A stretch of DNA of 64,000 nucleotides from Xanthomonas sp. DAR 35659 (GCF_041242975.1 NZ_CP162488.1:2284001-2348000), one strand, 5' to 3'; positions 40,317 to 50,706 are shown, numbered from the stretch's first letter. The notes: generated by a model not told the origin, from the sequence alone. Numbers and translations are program-made.

Positions 40317-40888
40317 AGCGGCTTGCCGGTGTCGCGATCCTGCTGGTCGGCGTGGTTGCCCTTGCGGGAATGCGCTGGACGATGCCGCGTTACGAACGCA
40401 TCACCGGGCCGATCGCCGTTTCCGGCAGCCCCGGAACATGGGTGCAGGCCGATAACCTATCCGTCGAAGCCGGCACGCCGCGTCTGGCGCGGACGCTGCG
40501 CTTCAAGGCCGCGGGCCAGGTGCAGCTGCGCGAGAGCGGCGGAACCTTTCTGGTGATCCCGGTGCGATCGCGTGTGGAGCGCGCGACCGCGCATGTGTAC
40601 GGCCGCATCTGGGTCGCGGCCGACGGGCGCCGTTATCGTGCCAGTGCCCGGCTCGAGCAGGGCGATGTGGTGCTGTCGTCGATCAAGACGCTGCAGCCGG
40701 GGCTGGAGCGCAAGGATCTGGTGGTGTTCGAACTGCCGTCCGCACTCGCGGCAGGCGCCGGCACCTTGCTGTTGTCGGAAGAGCGGGATCCGCAACTGAC
40801 GGCCGAAGCGCAACTGCGCTATCCGGCGGCCGCGGCGGGCTCATCCGTGGACGTGCTCGATCTGGACCTGCTGCATGCCAAGCTCTGA
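40313..40888 (+). CDS. membrane-anchored protein of unknown function, operon gene 2
   Basis: 191 aa from GTG 40313. An N-terminal signal anchor (about 4-20, LAGVAILLVGVVALAGM) is followed by a beta-rich domain (TGPIAVSGSPGTWVQADNLS; RTLRFKAAGQVQLRESGGTF; YRASARLEQGDVVLSSIKTL; RKDLVVFELP). It overlaps gene 1 by 4 bases and gene 3 by 14 bases. No family recognised; composition and topology parallel genes 1 and 3. Confidence 0.7.
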   Translation: MKRLAGVAILLVGVVALAGMRWTMPRYERITGPIAVSGSPGTWVQADNLSVEAGTPRLARTLRFKAAGQVQLRESGGTFLVIPVRSRVERATAHVYGRIWVAADGRRYRASARLEQGDVVLSSIKTLQPGLERKDLVVFELPSALAAGAGTLLLSEERDPQLTAEAQLRYPAAAAGSSVDVLDLDLLHAKL

Positions 40889-41468
40889 ACGCGATAGCGA
40901 GCGCCGCTCGTCCGAACGGCGCATGCGCCGGCTTGCGACCGCCGCGCTGGTGGTGCTGGTGCCATGCACGGTCGTCGCGACCGGCTGGCGCGACGCGCGC
41001 GAGATTTTCCACACGCGCGAACTGCGGCCGGTCGATGTCCCCGCGCCGCGATCGGTGGAGTACGACGGGGCCGCGGTCCGGCTCGTCGGTCTCGCCGTGC
41101 TGCCGTTCGAGGCCGGGTTGCCGGCCGATCGCACCTTCGTGCGGGCTCGGCTGCTGGTCGAACCGCGGCGGGCGGACACGGCGTGGAACGATTGCAGGCT
41201 CAACGTCGTCGATGCCGCCGGCCGTTCCTGGGAAGCGGTCGAGCCGGTGCCGGACCTGCTGCGACGCGCCCTGGCCAAACCGGACGAACCCAAGGGCGCC
41301 AGTTGCAATGGCCTTGCGGTGTCGGCGGCCAGGCCCGGCAGCGCGCTGGCGATCGACGGGTACTATCTGGTGCCACGCGCCGTTGCGCCCAGGCTGCAGG
41401 TCACCCTGAGCACGCGCGAGGGGCGTCCGGCCTACCTCCGTTTTTCGCAAGGACAGCGTCATGACTGA
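40875..41468 (+). CDS. membrane-anchored protein of unknown function, operon gene 3
   Basis: 197 aa. A very basic N-terminus (SERDSERRSSERRMRR) is followed by a membrane helix (about 19-36, LATAALVVLVPCTVVATGW) and a periplasmic beta-rich domain with two cysteines (WNDCRLNVVDAAGRSW; GASCNGLAVSAARPGSALAI; LVPRAVAPRLQVTLST). The cysteines could form a disulfide. The strand pattern resembles gene 1, suggesting related folds. It overlaps both neighbours (14 and 8 bases). Confidence 0.7.
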   Translation: MPSSERDSERRSSERRMRRLATAALVVLVPCTVVATGWRDAREIFHTRELRPVDVPAPRSVEYDGAAVRLVGLAVLPFEAGLPADRTFVRARLLVEPRRADTAWNDCRLNVVDAAGRSWEAVEPVPDLLRRALAKPDEPKGASCNGLAVSAARPGSALAIDGYYLVPRAVAPRLQVTLSTREGRPAYLRFSQGQRHD

Positions 41469-42768
41469 GACGGTCGTGCGCGGCGGGCCGATCGGCCTGA
41501 TCCGCGACAGCGTCGGCCTGTGGTGCCGGTACCTGCCGCAGTTGTTGGCGCTGGCGCTGCTCGGCGCCTTGCTCAACGAAACGCTGATGCAGGGCGCGGT
41601 CTGGCTCGGCTATCACAACCGCTTGCTCGGCCTGCTTTCGTTGACGCTGGTGGTGCTGGTCAAGCTCGTGATCATCGTCCTGATGTTCGAGACGCTGCGC
41701 CCCGCGTTGCCGGCGATCGCCAGCGCATCGCGTGTGGAGCAGGCGGAGGCGTCGGCACCGCAGAGCGGCGCGGCCAGGGCAGGGTGGCGGCGTCTGCCGA
41801 TCGTCGTCTCGCAGGCGCTGGTGCCGTTCTTCGCCTACTACGCGGCCTGGGGATTTCTCGGCGAGACGATCCGCGCCTACGGGCGCGAGGCGATGGGGCA
41901 GTTCAATCCGTTCGATCCCACCTACAGCGGTTCGCTGTTCGATGTGTCGGGCGGTTGGTGGCTGATCGCCTCGGTCGCGTTGCTCTGGCTGATCCGGCGT
42001 GGGGCGAAGCAGCAGAAGCAGCGCAGCGAGCATCCGGCGTGGAGCATGCTGATCGTGCTGTGCGAAGCCGGTTGGACCTTCGTCGGCCTCTACGTGATCA
42101 CCGAATGGCGGGGCGGCGTGTTCCGCTGGCTGGCCAATTTGCGCATCGCCGAGCTCGGCAAGGAGATCTGGCAGGGCGTCACCCATCCGATCGGCGTGGC
42201 CCAGGCGGCGCTGCCGGGGCCGGTGGAGCAGGTGCCGGCGGGCGTCGCCGACACGTTGGTGCCGCTCTTCTTCTCCGCGTTGTTGCCGGTGGTATGGCTG
42301 GCCCTGGCCGCGCTGATCTACCGCTACGATGTGCACAATGCGCAGTGGAACGCGCCGGGCGCGTGGGCGAGCCGGGTCGATGGCACCGTCGGCGCGTGGC
42401 GCAAGCTGCCCAAGTGGTTGCGCGATTTCATCGCCCATTTCTGGGCGGGGACCGCCTCGCGCTACCGCGCGGCGGCGAACAGCGTGCAACTGGCCGGCGC
42501 CACCGGCCTGGGAGCGCTGGTGGCGCTGATCGTGCTCTATCGCGCGCTGGATTGGGCCTGCGCCTGGGCGTGGATGGGCATCACCCGGTTGATCGGGCCG
42601 CATCCGCAGGTGGTGTGGGAGGCGATCGCCAACCAGCTCTCCGTCGTCCTCGGCACGCCCAGCGATCCTGGCGACGGCGTCCTCCCGCAGACGCTGAAGA
42701 TCTGCCTGCTGGCGGCCACGCTGGAACGCTCCTTCCGCGTCGGGCGGAACTGGCACGCGTTGAAGTGA
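41461..42768 (+). CDS. polytopic membrane protein of unknown function, operon gene 4
   Basis: 435 aa with about six to seven membrane segments (for example near 24-42, 52-76, 115-137, 160-178, 195-215, 265-290 and 340-365) and an amphipathic, Trp-rich C-terminal region. No transporter, kinase or glycosyltransferase motif was found. Its start overlaps gene 3 by 8 bases, so the four genes form one tightly coupled unit. The likely arrangement is an integral platform plus three single-pass periplasmic partners. The function is unknown. Confidence 0.75.
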   Translation: MTETVVRGGPIGLIRDSVGLWCRYLPQLLALALLGALLNETLMQGAVWLGYHNRLLGLLSLTLVVLVKLVIIVLMFETLRPALPAIASASRVEQAEASAPQSGAARAGWRRLPIVVSQALVPFFAYYAAWGFLGETIRAYGREAMGQFNPFDPTYSGSLFDVSGGWWLIASVALLWLIRRGAKQQKQRSEHPAWSMLIVLCEAGWTFVGLYVITEWRGGVFRWLANLRIAELGKEIWQGVTHPIGVAQAALPGPVEQVPAGVADTLVPLFFSALLPVVWLALAALIYRYDVHNAQWNAPGAWASRVDGTVGAWRKLPKWLRDFIAHFWAGTASRYRAAANSVQLAGATGLGALVALIVLYRALDWACAWAWMGITRLIGPHPQVVWEAIANQLSVVLGTPSDPGDGVLPQTLKICLLAATLERSFRVGRNWHALK

Positions 42769-43049
42769 TCGGATCGGCGCGCGAGCGCCGTTCGTGCGGC
42801 CTCGACCGAGCGTGCGAAGACCGGGCGCCGTTTCCGCGCAACCGGCTCGCCGCGGTTCGCGGGCTTCGTGCAAGGCTTGCATCGTCGATGGCTGGCGATG
42901 CCAGCCCACGAACAAAGAAGGTATTTGCGAAGTCGAATCCAGGCTTACGCCGCCACCGCCTTCACGGTGAACGTCATGGCGGTGGCGCGGAGAACGGAAG
43001 TCTCACCGCTTGCGGATGCATGGCAGGCACGCCCTGCCGCGGCGCGGAC

Positions 43050-43616
43050 TCAGCTGGCGGCAGGCGCCTTGGTCTCGCCGGCCTTCACGTCGCCCGGCTG
43101 GCAGTCGCCCAGGCGCTTGCCGGCGATCTTCATGTGCGACTTGGTGGTCATGCCGCCCGGCAATCCGCTGACCGTGGTGTGCGACTCGGACGCGATCTCG
43201 GTGGCGCTGAAGGTGCCGGTCGTGGTGCCCTCGACCTTGATGTCGCCCATCGTGCAATGCAGCTTCGCGTCGACCTTGCCGTCCTTCATGGTGAAGGAGT
43301 CGTAGACGCAGTTCTGCTGCATCTGCGCGGCGTTGCCGAAGATGCTCGCGGGATCGTTGACCTGTTCCTCGGTCAGGCACACCTTGCTGCTGGTCGGCGG
43401 CATCTTCGGCATCGGCGGCATGTTGGACGAGCCGCCGGTGGCCTCGCTGCTGACCTGCTCGGCCCGCATTTCCCATTCGCCCGGCTGCAGCTTGCCGGCC
43501 TGCGCCTTGGCGACCTGGTCGACCGGGGCGTTGGACATCGAGACGCTTTCGCCGCCCTTGCTGCAGGCGGCGAGGAGCATGCATGCAGCGAGCGTTGCCG
43601 GCATGGTGTAACGCAT
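43050..43616 (-). CDS. DUF3617-type lipoprotein
   Basis: 188 aa. The lipoprotein signal ends at the lipobox LLAAC (Cys near residue 18). The mature part has the DUF3617 pattern: LQPGEWEMRAEQVSSE, SKVCLTEEQVNDPA, NCVYDSFTMKDGKVDAKLHC, and SHTTVSGLPGGMTTKSHMKI, then AGKRLGDCQPG, with four cysteines likely paired. Periplasmic or envelope-attached; function unknown. AGGGAGA lies 5 bases before the ATG. Convergent with the four-gene operon. Confidence 0.85.
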   Translation of the reverse strand: MRYTMPATLAACMLLAACSKGGESVSMSNAPVDQVAKAQAGKLQPGEWEMRAEQVSSEATGGSSNMPPMPKMPPTSSKVCLTEEQVNDPASIFGNAAQMQQNCVYDSFTMKDGKVDAKLHCTMGDIKVEGTTTGTFSATEIASESHTTVSGLPGGMTTKSHMKIAGKRLGDCQPGDVKAGETKAPAAS

Positions 43617-43911
43617 GGACTTCTCCCTGGGTGATGTGAGGGCCGGAGCATACTGCATGGACGACGAAGGTCGCGTCGCTGCCGGATGACTCGGTTTCGG
43701 CCACGCGGCTGCCGCGTGCGGGGTGCGGTGGCGTGGCCGAGCGACATGGCGCGCCGGAGGTAGGGACTGGATCGCAGCGCCTGGTGGCGCGCCGACAGGC
43801 AGCGTATCCGCCCAAGTGTGGCGACGTTTCTTGGGGCATCGAAGCTGCCGACGCGAAGTGCGAGGAGCGCAGGCGATGCGGATTCCGGCCAGGAAGGCAG
43901 ACAAAAAAAGC
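43617..43911. other. gap between the DUF3617 gene and the rne terminator
   Basis: No gene or repeat of note; frames here continue the rne antisense shadow. Confidence 0.5.
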
Positions 43912-43912
43912 G

Positions 43913-43938
43913 GCCCGAAGGCCGCTTTCTGGTGTCGC
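43913..43938 (-). terminator. rne terminator
   Basis: On the minus strand: a 9-bp stem AAAGCGGCC/GGCCGCTTT with a TTCG tetraloop followed by a T run (seven A on the plus strand), 16 bases after the rne stop. Confidence 0.95.
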
Positions 43939-43954
43939 CAGGAACCGCGCCCGC

Positions 43955-46900
43955 TCAGCCGGCGCGTTCCTTGTGCTCCTTGTCGTCGTCGCTCTCGCCG
44001 TCGTCATGCGCGCTGCGCGGCGGCTGGTGCTGGGCGACCGCGACCGGTGCATCCGCCGGCGGGGCGTCGAACAGGCCCTTGTCCGCGGTGTCGGCAGGCG
44101 CCGCTGCCGCGGTGTCCGCATCGTCGCTGGCAGCGACGTTCGAGGCCGGGGCTGTGGCGACCGGCGCGGACGCCGGCGTGGCCGGGGCGACGGCCGGTTC
44201 CTCGGGGAGGGCGTCCAGCAGCGTGGTCTGCACCGGCATGTAGGCCGGCTTGCTGGGCTCTTCCTGGGCGGCGGGCGACGTCGGCGCGGCATCCTGCCGC
44301 GGTTCGCTGACCGGCGTTGCGGGCAGCGGTGCCGCTGCCTCCACCGGTGCGGCGACGGTTTCCGTTCCGGCGGCCAGCGGCGTCGTGGCGACCGCGACGG
44401 GCCGCTCCACGATCGGCGTCGGCGCCGGCTGCAGGGCGTCCTCCACCGTCTTCGGCGGCGCCGACTCGGCGGGTGCCGCGACAGCGACGACCGATGCCGT
44501 GGCGGTGGGCGTTGCAGGCGCTGCATGGGTCTCCGCGACCGGTGCCGAGGCGGAGGACGCATGAGCGTCGGCCGCCTGCGTCGCCGTCGTTTCGGCTGGC
44601 GCGTCCTCCACCGAAGCCGGTGCGGCAACGGTCGGCGCGACCGCTACCACGGCAGCGGTGGCCGCCGGGGCGGCCTGCGCTGGCGCGCTGTCGTCCGCAG
44701 CCTGCGGCACGACGGCCGCAGCGGCGGCGGTGGGCGCATCGGTGGCGGCGGGACGCTCGGGCCGCGGCTCGCGCTTCTCGCGCCTTTCCCGTGGCGCCTG
44801 CTGCGGCTTGGCCGCGCTGGCTTCGCCCGGGGCGGCATCGTCGTCGAAATCGAACTCGGGCTGGCTGCGGCTCGGTGCCGAGGCGGTTTCGCCGTCGCCG
44901 TCGCCATCGCTGTCGCCGGCCTCCAGTTCGTTGTCGTCGAACGCCGCGCCTTCGCTGCCGGTGCCGGCTTCGCCATTGCCGCGGCGACGGCGGCGACCGC
45001 CGCGACGACCGCGCCGGCGGCGGCCGCCGGCCTCGCCGTTGGCGTCGTCGGCCTCGCCGTTCTCGCCGGCCGGGACCGCCTGCGCGGTCTCCGCGGCGCT
45101 CTCGCGTTCGTCGATGCCCGGTTGCGTCACCTGCGGCTGCGGCGCAGCCGGGGTGGCGGCGATGGCCTCGCTGGCCGGCGCCTCGTTGGCCGGGGACACG
45201 GCGGCGCCGACCACGGCGGCCGCGGCGATCGTGGTGGCGTCCTGCGCGACCGCGGCGGCCGGGGCCGCGACGGGCTTGCCTGCGGCCTCGTCCTGGCGCG
45301 GCTGGCGCTGCGGCCGGTCGCCCTGGGCGGCGGCCTGCGCCGGTTCCTGCTGCGGCTTGGGCTGGCGCGCCGGGTTCTGCGGTTGCTGCTGCTTGGGCGG
45401 CTTGGGTTGCTGCGCGGGCTGCTGCTGCGGCTTGGCCTGCTGCGGCTGCTCGTTGCGCGGCGGCTTGGCCGCGCCGTTCTGCTGGCCCTGCGGGTTGCCG
45501 CCGCCATTGCCCGGACGGCGCTCGTCGCGCCGCGCGTTGCCGCCATTGCCGCCGTTACCGCGCGCGGCATTGCCGCCCTGGCCGCCGTTGCGGTTGCCGT
45601 CGCGCCGCGCGTTGCGGTCGCCGCGGTCGTTGCGGTTGCGATTGCCGTCGTTGGCGCGCTGGCGCTGCGCCGGCTCGCTCGCGACGGGGGTCGGCGCCGG
45701 GGCGTCGCCGGCACCGAAGATCCGCTTCAGCCAGCCGACCACGCCGGTGGCCGGCGCCGCGACCGGCGCGGGCGCCGGGGCCTGCACCTGCACGGGGGCC
45801 GCCGCCGGTTCCGGGGTCTCGACCACCTCGCGCACCGGGGCCGGCTGCGAGTGCTTCACATTGGTCACCGCCGGCGCCGGGATGTTCAGTTGCGCCTTGG
45901 TCAGCGCGTGCACCGGCAGCTTGCGCGGGGTGTTGCGCTGGTAGCTGGGCTTGGCGCTTTCCTCGCCCAGCTCGTTCTCGCGCAGGCGGGTCACTTCGTA
46001 GTGCGGGGTGTGCAGTTGCTCGTCGGCGACGATGACGATCGGCGCGTCGTGGCGCTTCTCGATCTCGCTGAGCGCGCGGCGCTTCTCGTTGAGCAGGTAG
46101 TTGGCGATCTCCACCGGGGCCTGCACCAGCACCTGTCCGGTGTTCTCCTTCATCGCATGCTCTTCGGCGACGCGGATGATCGACAGCGACATCGACTCGA
46201 CGCTGCGCATGCGGCCATGGCCGTCGCAACGCGGGCACACGATCTGGCTGGACTCGCCCAGCGACGGACGCAGGCGCTGGCGGCTCATCTCGAGCAGGCC
46301 GAAGCGCGAGATGCGGCCGATCTGCACCCGCGCACGGTCGTACTTGAGCGCGTTCTGCAGGCGGTTCTCGACCTCGCGCTGGTGCTTGTTGGAGGCCATG
46401 TCGATGAAGTCGATGACCACCAGGCCGCCCAGGTCGCGCAGGCGCAGCTGGCGCGCCACCTCTTCGGCGGCCTCCAGGTTGGTCTGGAACGCGGTGTCCT
46501 CGATGTCGCTGCCCTTGGTCGCGCGCGAGGAGTTGACGTCCACCGCGGTCAGCGCTTCGGTCTGGTCGACCACGATCGAGCCGCCGGAGGGCAGGCGCAC
46601 GCTGCGCTCGTAGGCCGCCTCGATCTGCGATTCGATCTGGAAGCGGTTGAACAGCGGGATGTCGTCGGTGTAGTGCTTGAGCTTGCGCAGGCTCTGCGGC
46701 ATCACCTGCTGCATGAACTCCTGGGCATCGCCGTACATCTCGGGGGTGTCGACCAGGATCTCGCCGATGTCGGCGCGCAGGTAGTCGCGCAGGGCGCGGA
46801 TGATCAGCCGCGATTCCTGGTAGATCAGGAACGGCGCCGGCTTGGCCAGGGCGGCCTCGGCGATCGACTTCCACACCTGCAGCAGGTAGTCCAGGTCCCA

Positions 46901-47440
46901 CTGCAGTTCTTCGGCATCGCGGCCGACGCCGGCGGTGCGGATGATCACGCCCATGTCGTCGGGGATGTTCAGCTTGTCCAGCGCTTCCTTCAGCGCGGCG
47001 CGGTCCTCGCCCTCGATCCGGCGCGAGACGCCGCCGGCGCTGGGCGAGTTCGGCATCAGCACCATGTAGCGGCCGGCCAGGGAGATGAACGTGGTCAGCG
47101 CGGCGCCCTTGTTGCCGCGTTCTTCCTTGTCCACCTGGACCACGACTTCCTGGCCCTCGCGCAGCAGTTCGCGGATCGTCGCCTTGTTGTGGTCGACGCC
47201 GGCCTGGAAGTAATCGCGGGAGATTTCCTTCAGCGGCAGGAAGCCGTGGCGCTCGCCGCCGTATTCGACGAAGGCGGCTTCGAGCGAGGGTTCGAGCCGG
47301 GTGATGCGGCCCTTGTAGATGTTGGACTTCTTCTGTTCCTTGGACGGCTGCTCGATGTCGATGTCGTACAGGGTCTGGCCGTCCACGATGGCCACACGCA
47401 GTTCTTCCGCCTGCGTGGCGTTGATCAGCATTCGCTTCAT
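43955..47440 (-). CDS. rne: ribonuclease E
   Basis: 1161 aa. Endoribonuclease that starts mRNA decay, matures rRNA/tRNA and scaffolds the degradosome. The catalytic half (1-510) has an S1 domain ([20 protein letters not shown]), the Mg-binding D301 ([12 protein letters not shown]) and D344 (VVIDFIDM), and the Zn-link C402-P-R-C405. The C-terminal half is disordered: a candidate membrane-targeting helix [11 protein letters not shown] (near residue 575), an Arg/Asn/Gly-rich RNA-binding segment (about 590-640), Gln/Pro- and Ala-rich stretches, [14 protein letters not shown] near 820, then acidic and Ala/Pro runs. No canonical enolase or PNPase site was recognised by eye. Divergent from rluC. Confidence 0.98.
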   Translation of the reverse strand: MKRMLINATQAEELRVAIVDGQTLYDIDIEQPSKEQKKSNIYKGRITRLEPSLEAAFVEYGGERHGFLPLKEISRDYFQAGVDHNKATIRELLREGQEVVVQVDKEERGNKGAALTTFISLAGRYMVLMPNSPSAGGVSRRIEGEDRAALKEALDKLNIPDDMGVIIRTAGVGRDAEELQWDLDYLLQVWKSIAEAALAKPAPFLIYQESRLIIRALRDYLRADIGEILVDTPEMYGDAQEFMQQVMPQSLRKLKHYTDDIPLFNRFQIESQIEAAYERSVRLPSGGSIVVDQTEALTAVDVNSSRATKGSDIEDTAFQTNLEAAEEVARQLRLRDLGGLVVIDFIDMASNKHQREVENRLQNALKYDRARVQIGRISRFGLLEMSRQRLRPSLGESSQIVCPRCDGHGRMRSVESMSLSIIRVAEEHAMKENTGQVLVQAPVEIANYLLNEKRRALSEIEKRHDAPIVIVADEQLHTPHYEVTRLRENELGEESAKPSYQRNTPRKLPVHALTKAQLNIPAPAVTNVKHSQPAPVREVVETPEPAAAPVQVQAPAPAPVAAPATGVVGWLKRIFGAGDAPAPTPVASEPAQRQRANDGNRNRNDRGDRNARRDGNRNGGQGGNAARGNGGNGGNARRDERRPGNGGGNPQGQQNGAAKPPRNEQPQQAKPQQQPAQQPKPPKQQQPQNPARQPKPQQEPAQAAAQGDRPQRQPRQDEAAGKPVAAPAAAVAQDATTIAAAAVVGAAVSPANEAPASEAIAATPAAPQPQVTQPGIDERESAAETAQAVPAGENGEADDANGEAGGRRRRGRRGGRRRRRGNGEAGTGSEGAAFDDNELEAGDSDGDGDGETASAPSRSQPEFDFDDDAAPGEASAAKPQQAPRERREKREPRPERPAATDAPTAAAAAVVPQAADDSAPAQAAPAATAAVVAVAPTVAAPASVEDAPAETTATQAADAHASSASAPVAETHAAPATPTATASVVAVAAPAESAPPKTVEDALQPAPTPIVERPVAVATTPLAAGTETVAAPVEAAAPLPATPVSEPRQDAAPTSPAAQEEPSKPAYMPVQTTLLDALPEEPAVAPATPASAPVATAPASNVAASDDADTAAAAPADTADKGLFDAPPADAPVAVAQHQPPRSAHDDGESDDDKEHKERAG

Positions 47441-47834
47441 TGTTGCGTTCCTCGCGCTGCTACCGCGCGGAACGCCATGGGGTTTCGCTTCTGGTCACGC
47501 TTCGCCGCCCATCGCGCAGGCGCGGGGTGGGCGGCTTGGGTTTCCAGCGCTACGACACCACGGCGAACCGCGGGAGCGCTTGTTTCTTTTAGGTGGTTCA
47601 GGACCGGCGGCGACTCCAGCCAGGCTGGGCGCCGCACGGGGCATGTTCAGCGCGGACGCTTGTGGCATCCGGCGATGGCCGGGTAGGCCGGTGAGCCGCT
47701 AACATGGCCGCCCCGGGGGCGGTGGTCGCGCACTGTGCCGGAATCGTCGCAAGCCGGGCTTCTGGCCCTTAGCTAACTTCCAACGAAATCAAACCCTTAT
47801 CTCGCCCCCCGAGTGTAACAGAATAAACTGCCTG
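47441..47834. promoter_or_regulatory. rne/rluC divergent region with long rne leader
   Basis: 394 bases between the two starts, with no gene. The AT-rich patch at about 47770-47830 probably holds both promoters, which would give rne a leader of about 300 bases. In E. coli the rne leader mediates autoregulation by RNase E; GC-rich hairpins are possible here, but I cannot assign the conserved ones. Confidence 0.45.
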
Positions 47835-48824
47835 ATGACTTCTTCCCCGATCCCTCCCAAGCCGCGCGACGTCGCGACCAGCGCGGTGCGCATTCTCAAG
47901 GTCCCGGAAGACAGGGCTGGACAGCGTGTAGACAATTTCCTGCTCGGCGAGCTCAAGGGCGCCCCGCGCAGCCTGATCTACAAGCTGATGCGCAGCGGCC
48001 AGGTCCGTGTCAACGGCGGCCGCACCAAGGCCGAGCGCAAGCTGGAGGCGGGCGACGAGGTGCGCATCCCGCCGGTGCGGCTGGCCGAGGAGGGCGAGAA
48101 GACCGCGCCGCCGGAGGCGTTCATGGCCCGGCTGGAGGCGGCGATCGTCTACGAGGACGCGCGGCTGCTGGCGCTGAACAAGCCGTCCGGGGTCGCCAGC
48201 CATGGCGGCAGCGGGATCAGCTTCGGCGCGATCGAGACGCTGCGCGCCTTGCGCCCGAACCAGACCCTGGAACTGGTGCATCGCCTGGACCGCGACACCT
48301 CCGGGCTGCTGATCGTGGCCAAGAAGCGCTCGGCGCTGACCGAGATGCAGGCGCTGATGCGCGAGGACGACCGGGTCGAGGGCCGCGGCATCAGCAAGCG
48401 CTACCTGACCCTGCTGGTCGGGCGCATGCCCGACGGGGTGATGAGCGTGGACGCGCCGCTGCACATCGGCCTGCGCCAGGGCGGGGAGCGCCACGTGCAG
48501 GTGAACGCGGCCGGCAAGGAATCGCTGAGCCATTTCCGGGTGCTGGAGCGGCGCGGCGGACATTCCTATTGCGAGGTGCGGATCGAGACCGGCCGCACCC
48601 ACCAGATCCGCGTGCATGCCCAGCACCTGGGCCATCCGGTCGCCGGCGACGACAAGTACGGCGATCCGGCGGTCAACAAACGCCTGCGCGAGCAGATCGG
48701 GCTCAAGCGCCTGTTCCTGCACGCCGCGTCGCTGGAGTTCACCCTGGACGGCGGCAAGACACCTTATCTATTGAACGCGCCGTTGGCCGATGAACTGGCC
48801 GAGGCGCTGAACCGTCTGGGCTGA
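47835..48824 (+). CDS. rluC: 23S rRNA pseudouridine synthase RluC
   Basis: 329 aa. Isomerises uridines 955, 2504 and 2580 (E. coli numbering) of 23S rRNA. The N-terminal S4 RNA-binding domain (about 25-85, RVDNFLLGELKGAPRSLIYK) is followed by the catalytic domain with HRLDRDTSGLLIVAKK (catalytic Asp), RYLTLLVG and ETGRTHQIRVHAQHLGHPVA. Position next to rne is a conserved gammaproteobacterial arrangement and supports RluC over RluD. Confidence 0.94.
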   Translation: MTSSPIPPKPRDVATSAVRILKVPEDRAGQRVDNFLLGELKGAPRSLIYKLMRSGQVRVNGGRTKAERKLEAGDEVRIPPVRLAEEGEKTAPPEAFMARLEAAIVYEDARLLALNKPSGVASHGGSGISFGAIETLRALRPNQTLELVHRLDRDTSGLLIVAKKRSALTEMQALMREDDRVEGRGISKRYLTLLVGRMPDGVMSVDAPLHIGLRQGGERHVQVNAAGKESLSHFRVLERRGGHSYCEVRIETGRTHQIRVHAQHLGHPVAGDDKYGDPAVNKRLREQIGLKRLFLHAASLEFTLDGGKTPYLLNAPLADELAEALNRLG

Positions 48825-48831
48825 GGCACCA

Positions 48832-48862
48832 GGCCGGAGGCGGCGTCGAACCGCCTCCGGCC
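48832..48862. terminator. bidirectional hairpin between rluC and the DUF3300 gene
   Basis: A perfect 12-bp stem, GGCCGGAGGCGG (48832-48843) / CCGCCTCCGGCC (48851-48862), with a 7-nt loop between convergent genes. There is no T tract. Confidence 0.7.
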
Positions 48863-48867
48863 CCCGC

Positions 48868-50706
48868 TTAGCTGTTGTGGTGATCGTGGTCGTGATGGCC
48901 GTCGTGGTGGGCGGGCGCCGGCCGCGACGGTGCCGGGCGTGGCTCGGCCGGCCGCGGGGCGGCCATGTGCGGAGGCGGGACGAAGCGGGCGACACGCTGC
49001 TCCTGGCGCGGCTCCGGCATCGGCGCGCGCATCGCCTCGCGCGGCATTTCCGGCGCGCGCGCCACGCGCTCGGGCGCTGGCGCATGCCAGGCCTGCGTAC
49101 GCGGGGCCCCGGCCGGCATCGCCTGCCGGGGCGGCGGCGTCCGCGGCATTTCGCGTGCGAAGCCGTCGCGGGCGCCGCCGGCGGCGGGCTGCATGCCCGG
49201 GTCGGCGCCGTGCCGCGGCGGTTCGCCGAAGCGCGGCGCCGGCATGGTGCCGTGGTTGGCGACAGCCGCGCGCGGCATCGGCGTGGGCGTCAGTGACTGC
49301 GGCACCGGCCGGCCATGGAACTGCGGGACCGGCATCGACGGTGCCGTGCGCGGTGCGTTCGGCTGGGCCATCGCCAGCGTGCGTTGCGGCGCCGCGGCAT
49401 GCGCGACGCCAGGCGGCAGCCGCGGATCGCGCGCCGCAGCCATGGCGGCCGGCATCCCCGGAGACGGCGGGCGCTGCGCGGGCGGCGCCATCGCCGCCAC
49501 CGGGCGGCCGGCCTGCAGCATCTGGCTGGTGAAGTGCGGCATGGTCTGCGGCATCGCGTGCGGCGCGGTGCGTGCCGGCCCGAACGCCGCCGCCGGCGCG
49601 CGCGCGCCCATCGCCGCCGCGGCCATTGCGGCGCCCGGCGCATGCGTGGCGGCGAAGGCCTGCTGGTCACCCGGCCCGCCCATCGGTGCGGCCGGTGGCG
49701 GCGCGCCGCGGTAGTCGTTGTGCACGTAGCTGCGGTTGTCGTAGTGGTTGTTGATGATGGTGGTGCGCGGCGCGTACACGCTGTTGCGGTAGACCACGTA
49801 GTTGGGCGCCGACGGCGGCGCGTTCCAGTTCACCCCCCAGTTGTTCCAGCCCCAGCGGTGCCACGGCGGGGCCGGTTCCAGCCAGCCGAACACGCCGTGA
49901 TGGTGGTGGTCGAGCGCGTCGCCGACCAGCACGCCGACGCCGAAGGAGATGATGCCGGCGGTGACCAGGTCGCCGCTGTCGTAGTAGGGGCGCGGCGGAC
50001 GGTAGCGGTATTCGCGATAGACATTGACCGGCGCGCCGTAGACCACGTCGGGGTCGTAGCGCGGCACGTAGACCACGTCCGGCTGCGCCGGCTCGATCAC
50101 GATGGTGCGGGTCGGCGGCGGCACCGCGTCGGCATAGGCCGGGGCCGGCTCCACCACGGTGCGTTGCAGCACCTGCACGCGCTGCTGCGGAGTGCTGCGC
50201 AGGTGGCCCTGCGCCTGCGCGCGCTGGCGCATGACCTGCACCGCGTCCAGCACCTGGTTGGGATCGTGGGCATAGGCGTCGCCCAGCGCGCGGGTCCAGT
50301 TGCCGTTGCCGGCCAGTTGATCGACCACGTCGGGGAAGGCGGTCAGCGCCTTGACGCTGGGATCCCAGGGTTGCGCCGCCGCGGCCTGCAGGCGGTTGCT
50401 GGCGGACAGGCTGCGGTTGTTGCGCAGCCAGTCCTGCGCGGACACCACCTGGTCCGGATACACCGAGGCGGCCAGCGTCTGCGCCAGCAGCTTGTCCGGG
50501 AACAGCGCGATCGGCGCCACCAGCTGATAGAGCTGGTCGGCGGTGGGCGGCACGTAGGGGGCAGGCGCGGGTGCCGCGGCGGGGGCGGGCGCATCGGCCT
50601 GCGCCGCGGGGGCCGGCGCGTCTTGTCGCTGGCAGGCGCCTAACGCCACCACGCTCAGGGCGGTGAACAGGGCAAGCCTGGCCGGGGGCAGGGAACGGAG
50701 ATCCAT
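48868..50706 (-). CDS. DUF3300 lipoprotein
   Basis: 612 aa. The lipoprotein signal has lipobox ALGAC (C25). After a Pro/Ala linker comes the DUF3300 domain (about 50-300): LYQLVAPIALFPDKLLAQTL, ASVYPDQVVSAQDWL, QPDVVYVPRYDPDVVYG, and a His/Trp-rich GDALDHHHHGVFGWLEPAPP. The last 270 residues are a low-complexity Pro/Ala/Met/Arg tail ending HHDGHHDHDHHNS, a possible metal-binding end. The start MDLRSLPPARL is chosen for its GAGG site; an ATG six codons upstream exists. An envelope role is likely. Confidence 0.85.
   Translation of the reverse strand: MDLRSLPPARLALFTALSVVALGACQRQDAPAPAAQADAPAPAAAPAPAPYVPPTADQLYQLVAPIALFPDKLLAQTLAASVYPDQVVSAQDWLRNNRSLSASNRLQAAAAQPWDPSVKALTAFPDVVDQLAGNGNWTRALGDAYAHDPNQVLDAVQVMRQRAQAQGHLRSTPQQRVQVLQRTVVEPAPAYADAVPPPTRTIVIEPAQPDVVYVPRYDPDVVYGAPVNVYREYRYRPPRPYYDSGDLVTAGIISFGVGVLVGDALDHHHHGVFGWLEPAPPWHRWGWNNWGVNWNAPPSAPNYVVYRNSVYAPRTTIINNHYDNRSYVHNDYRGAPPPAAPMGGPGDQQAFAATHAPGAAMAAAAMGARAPAAAFGPARTAPHAMPQTMPHFTSQMLQAGRPVAAMAPPAQRPPSPGMPAAMAAARDPRLPPGVAHAAAPQRTLAMAQPNAPRTAPSMPVPQFHGRPVPQSLTPTPMPRAAVANHGTMPAPRFGEPPRHGADPGMQPAAGGARDGFAREMPRTPPPRQAMPAGAPRTQAWHAPAPERVARAPEMPREAMRAPMPEPRQEQRVARFVPPPHMAAPRPAEPRPAPSRPAPAHHDGHHDHDHHNS

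Noticed and set aside
43733..47686. A 1317-aa open frame antisense to rne
   Set aside because: It mirrors the GC-rich rne gene, is low complexity, has no ribosome site and no family features; rne is certain.
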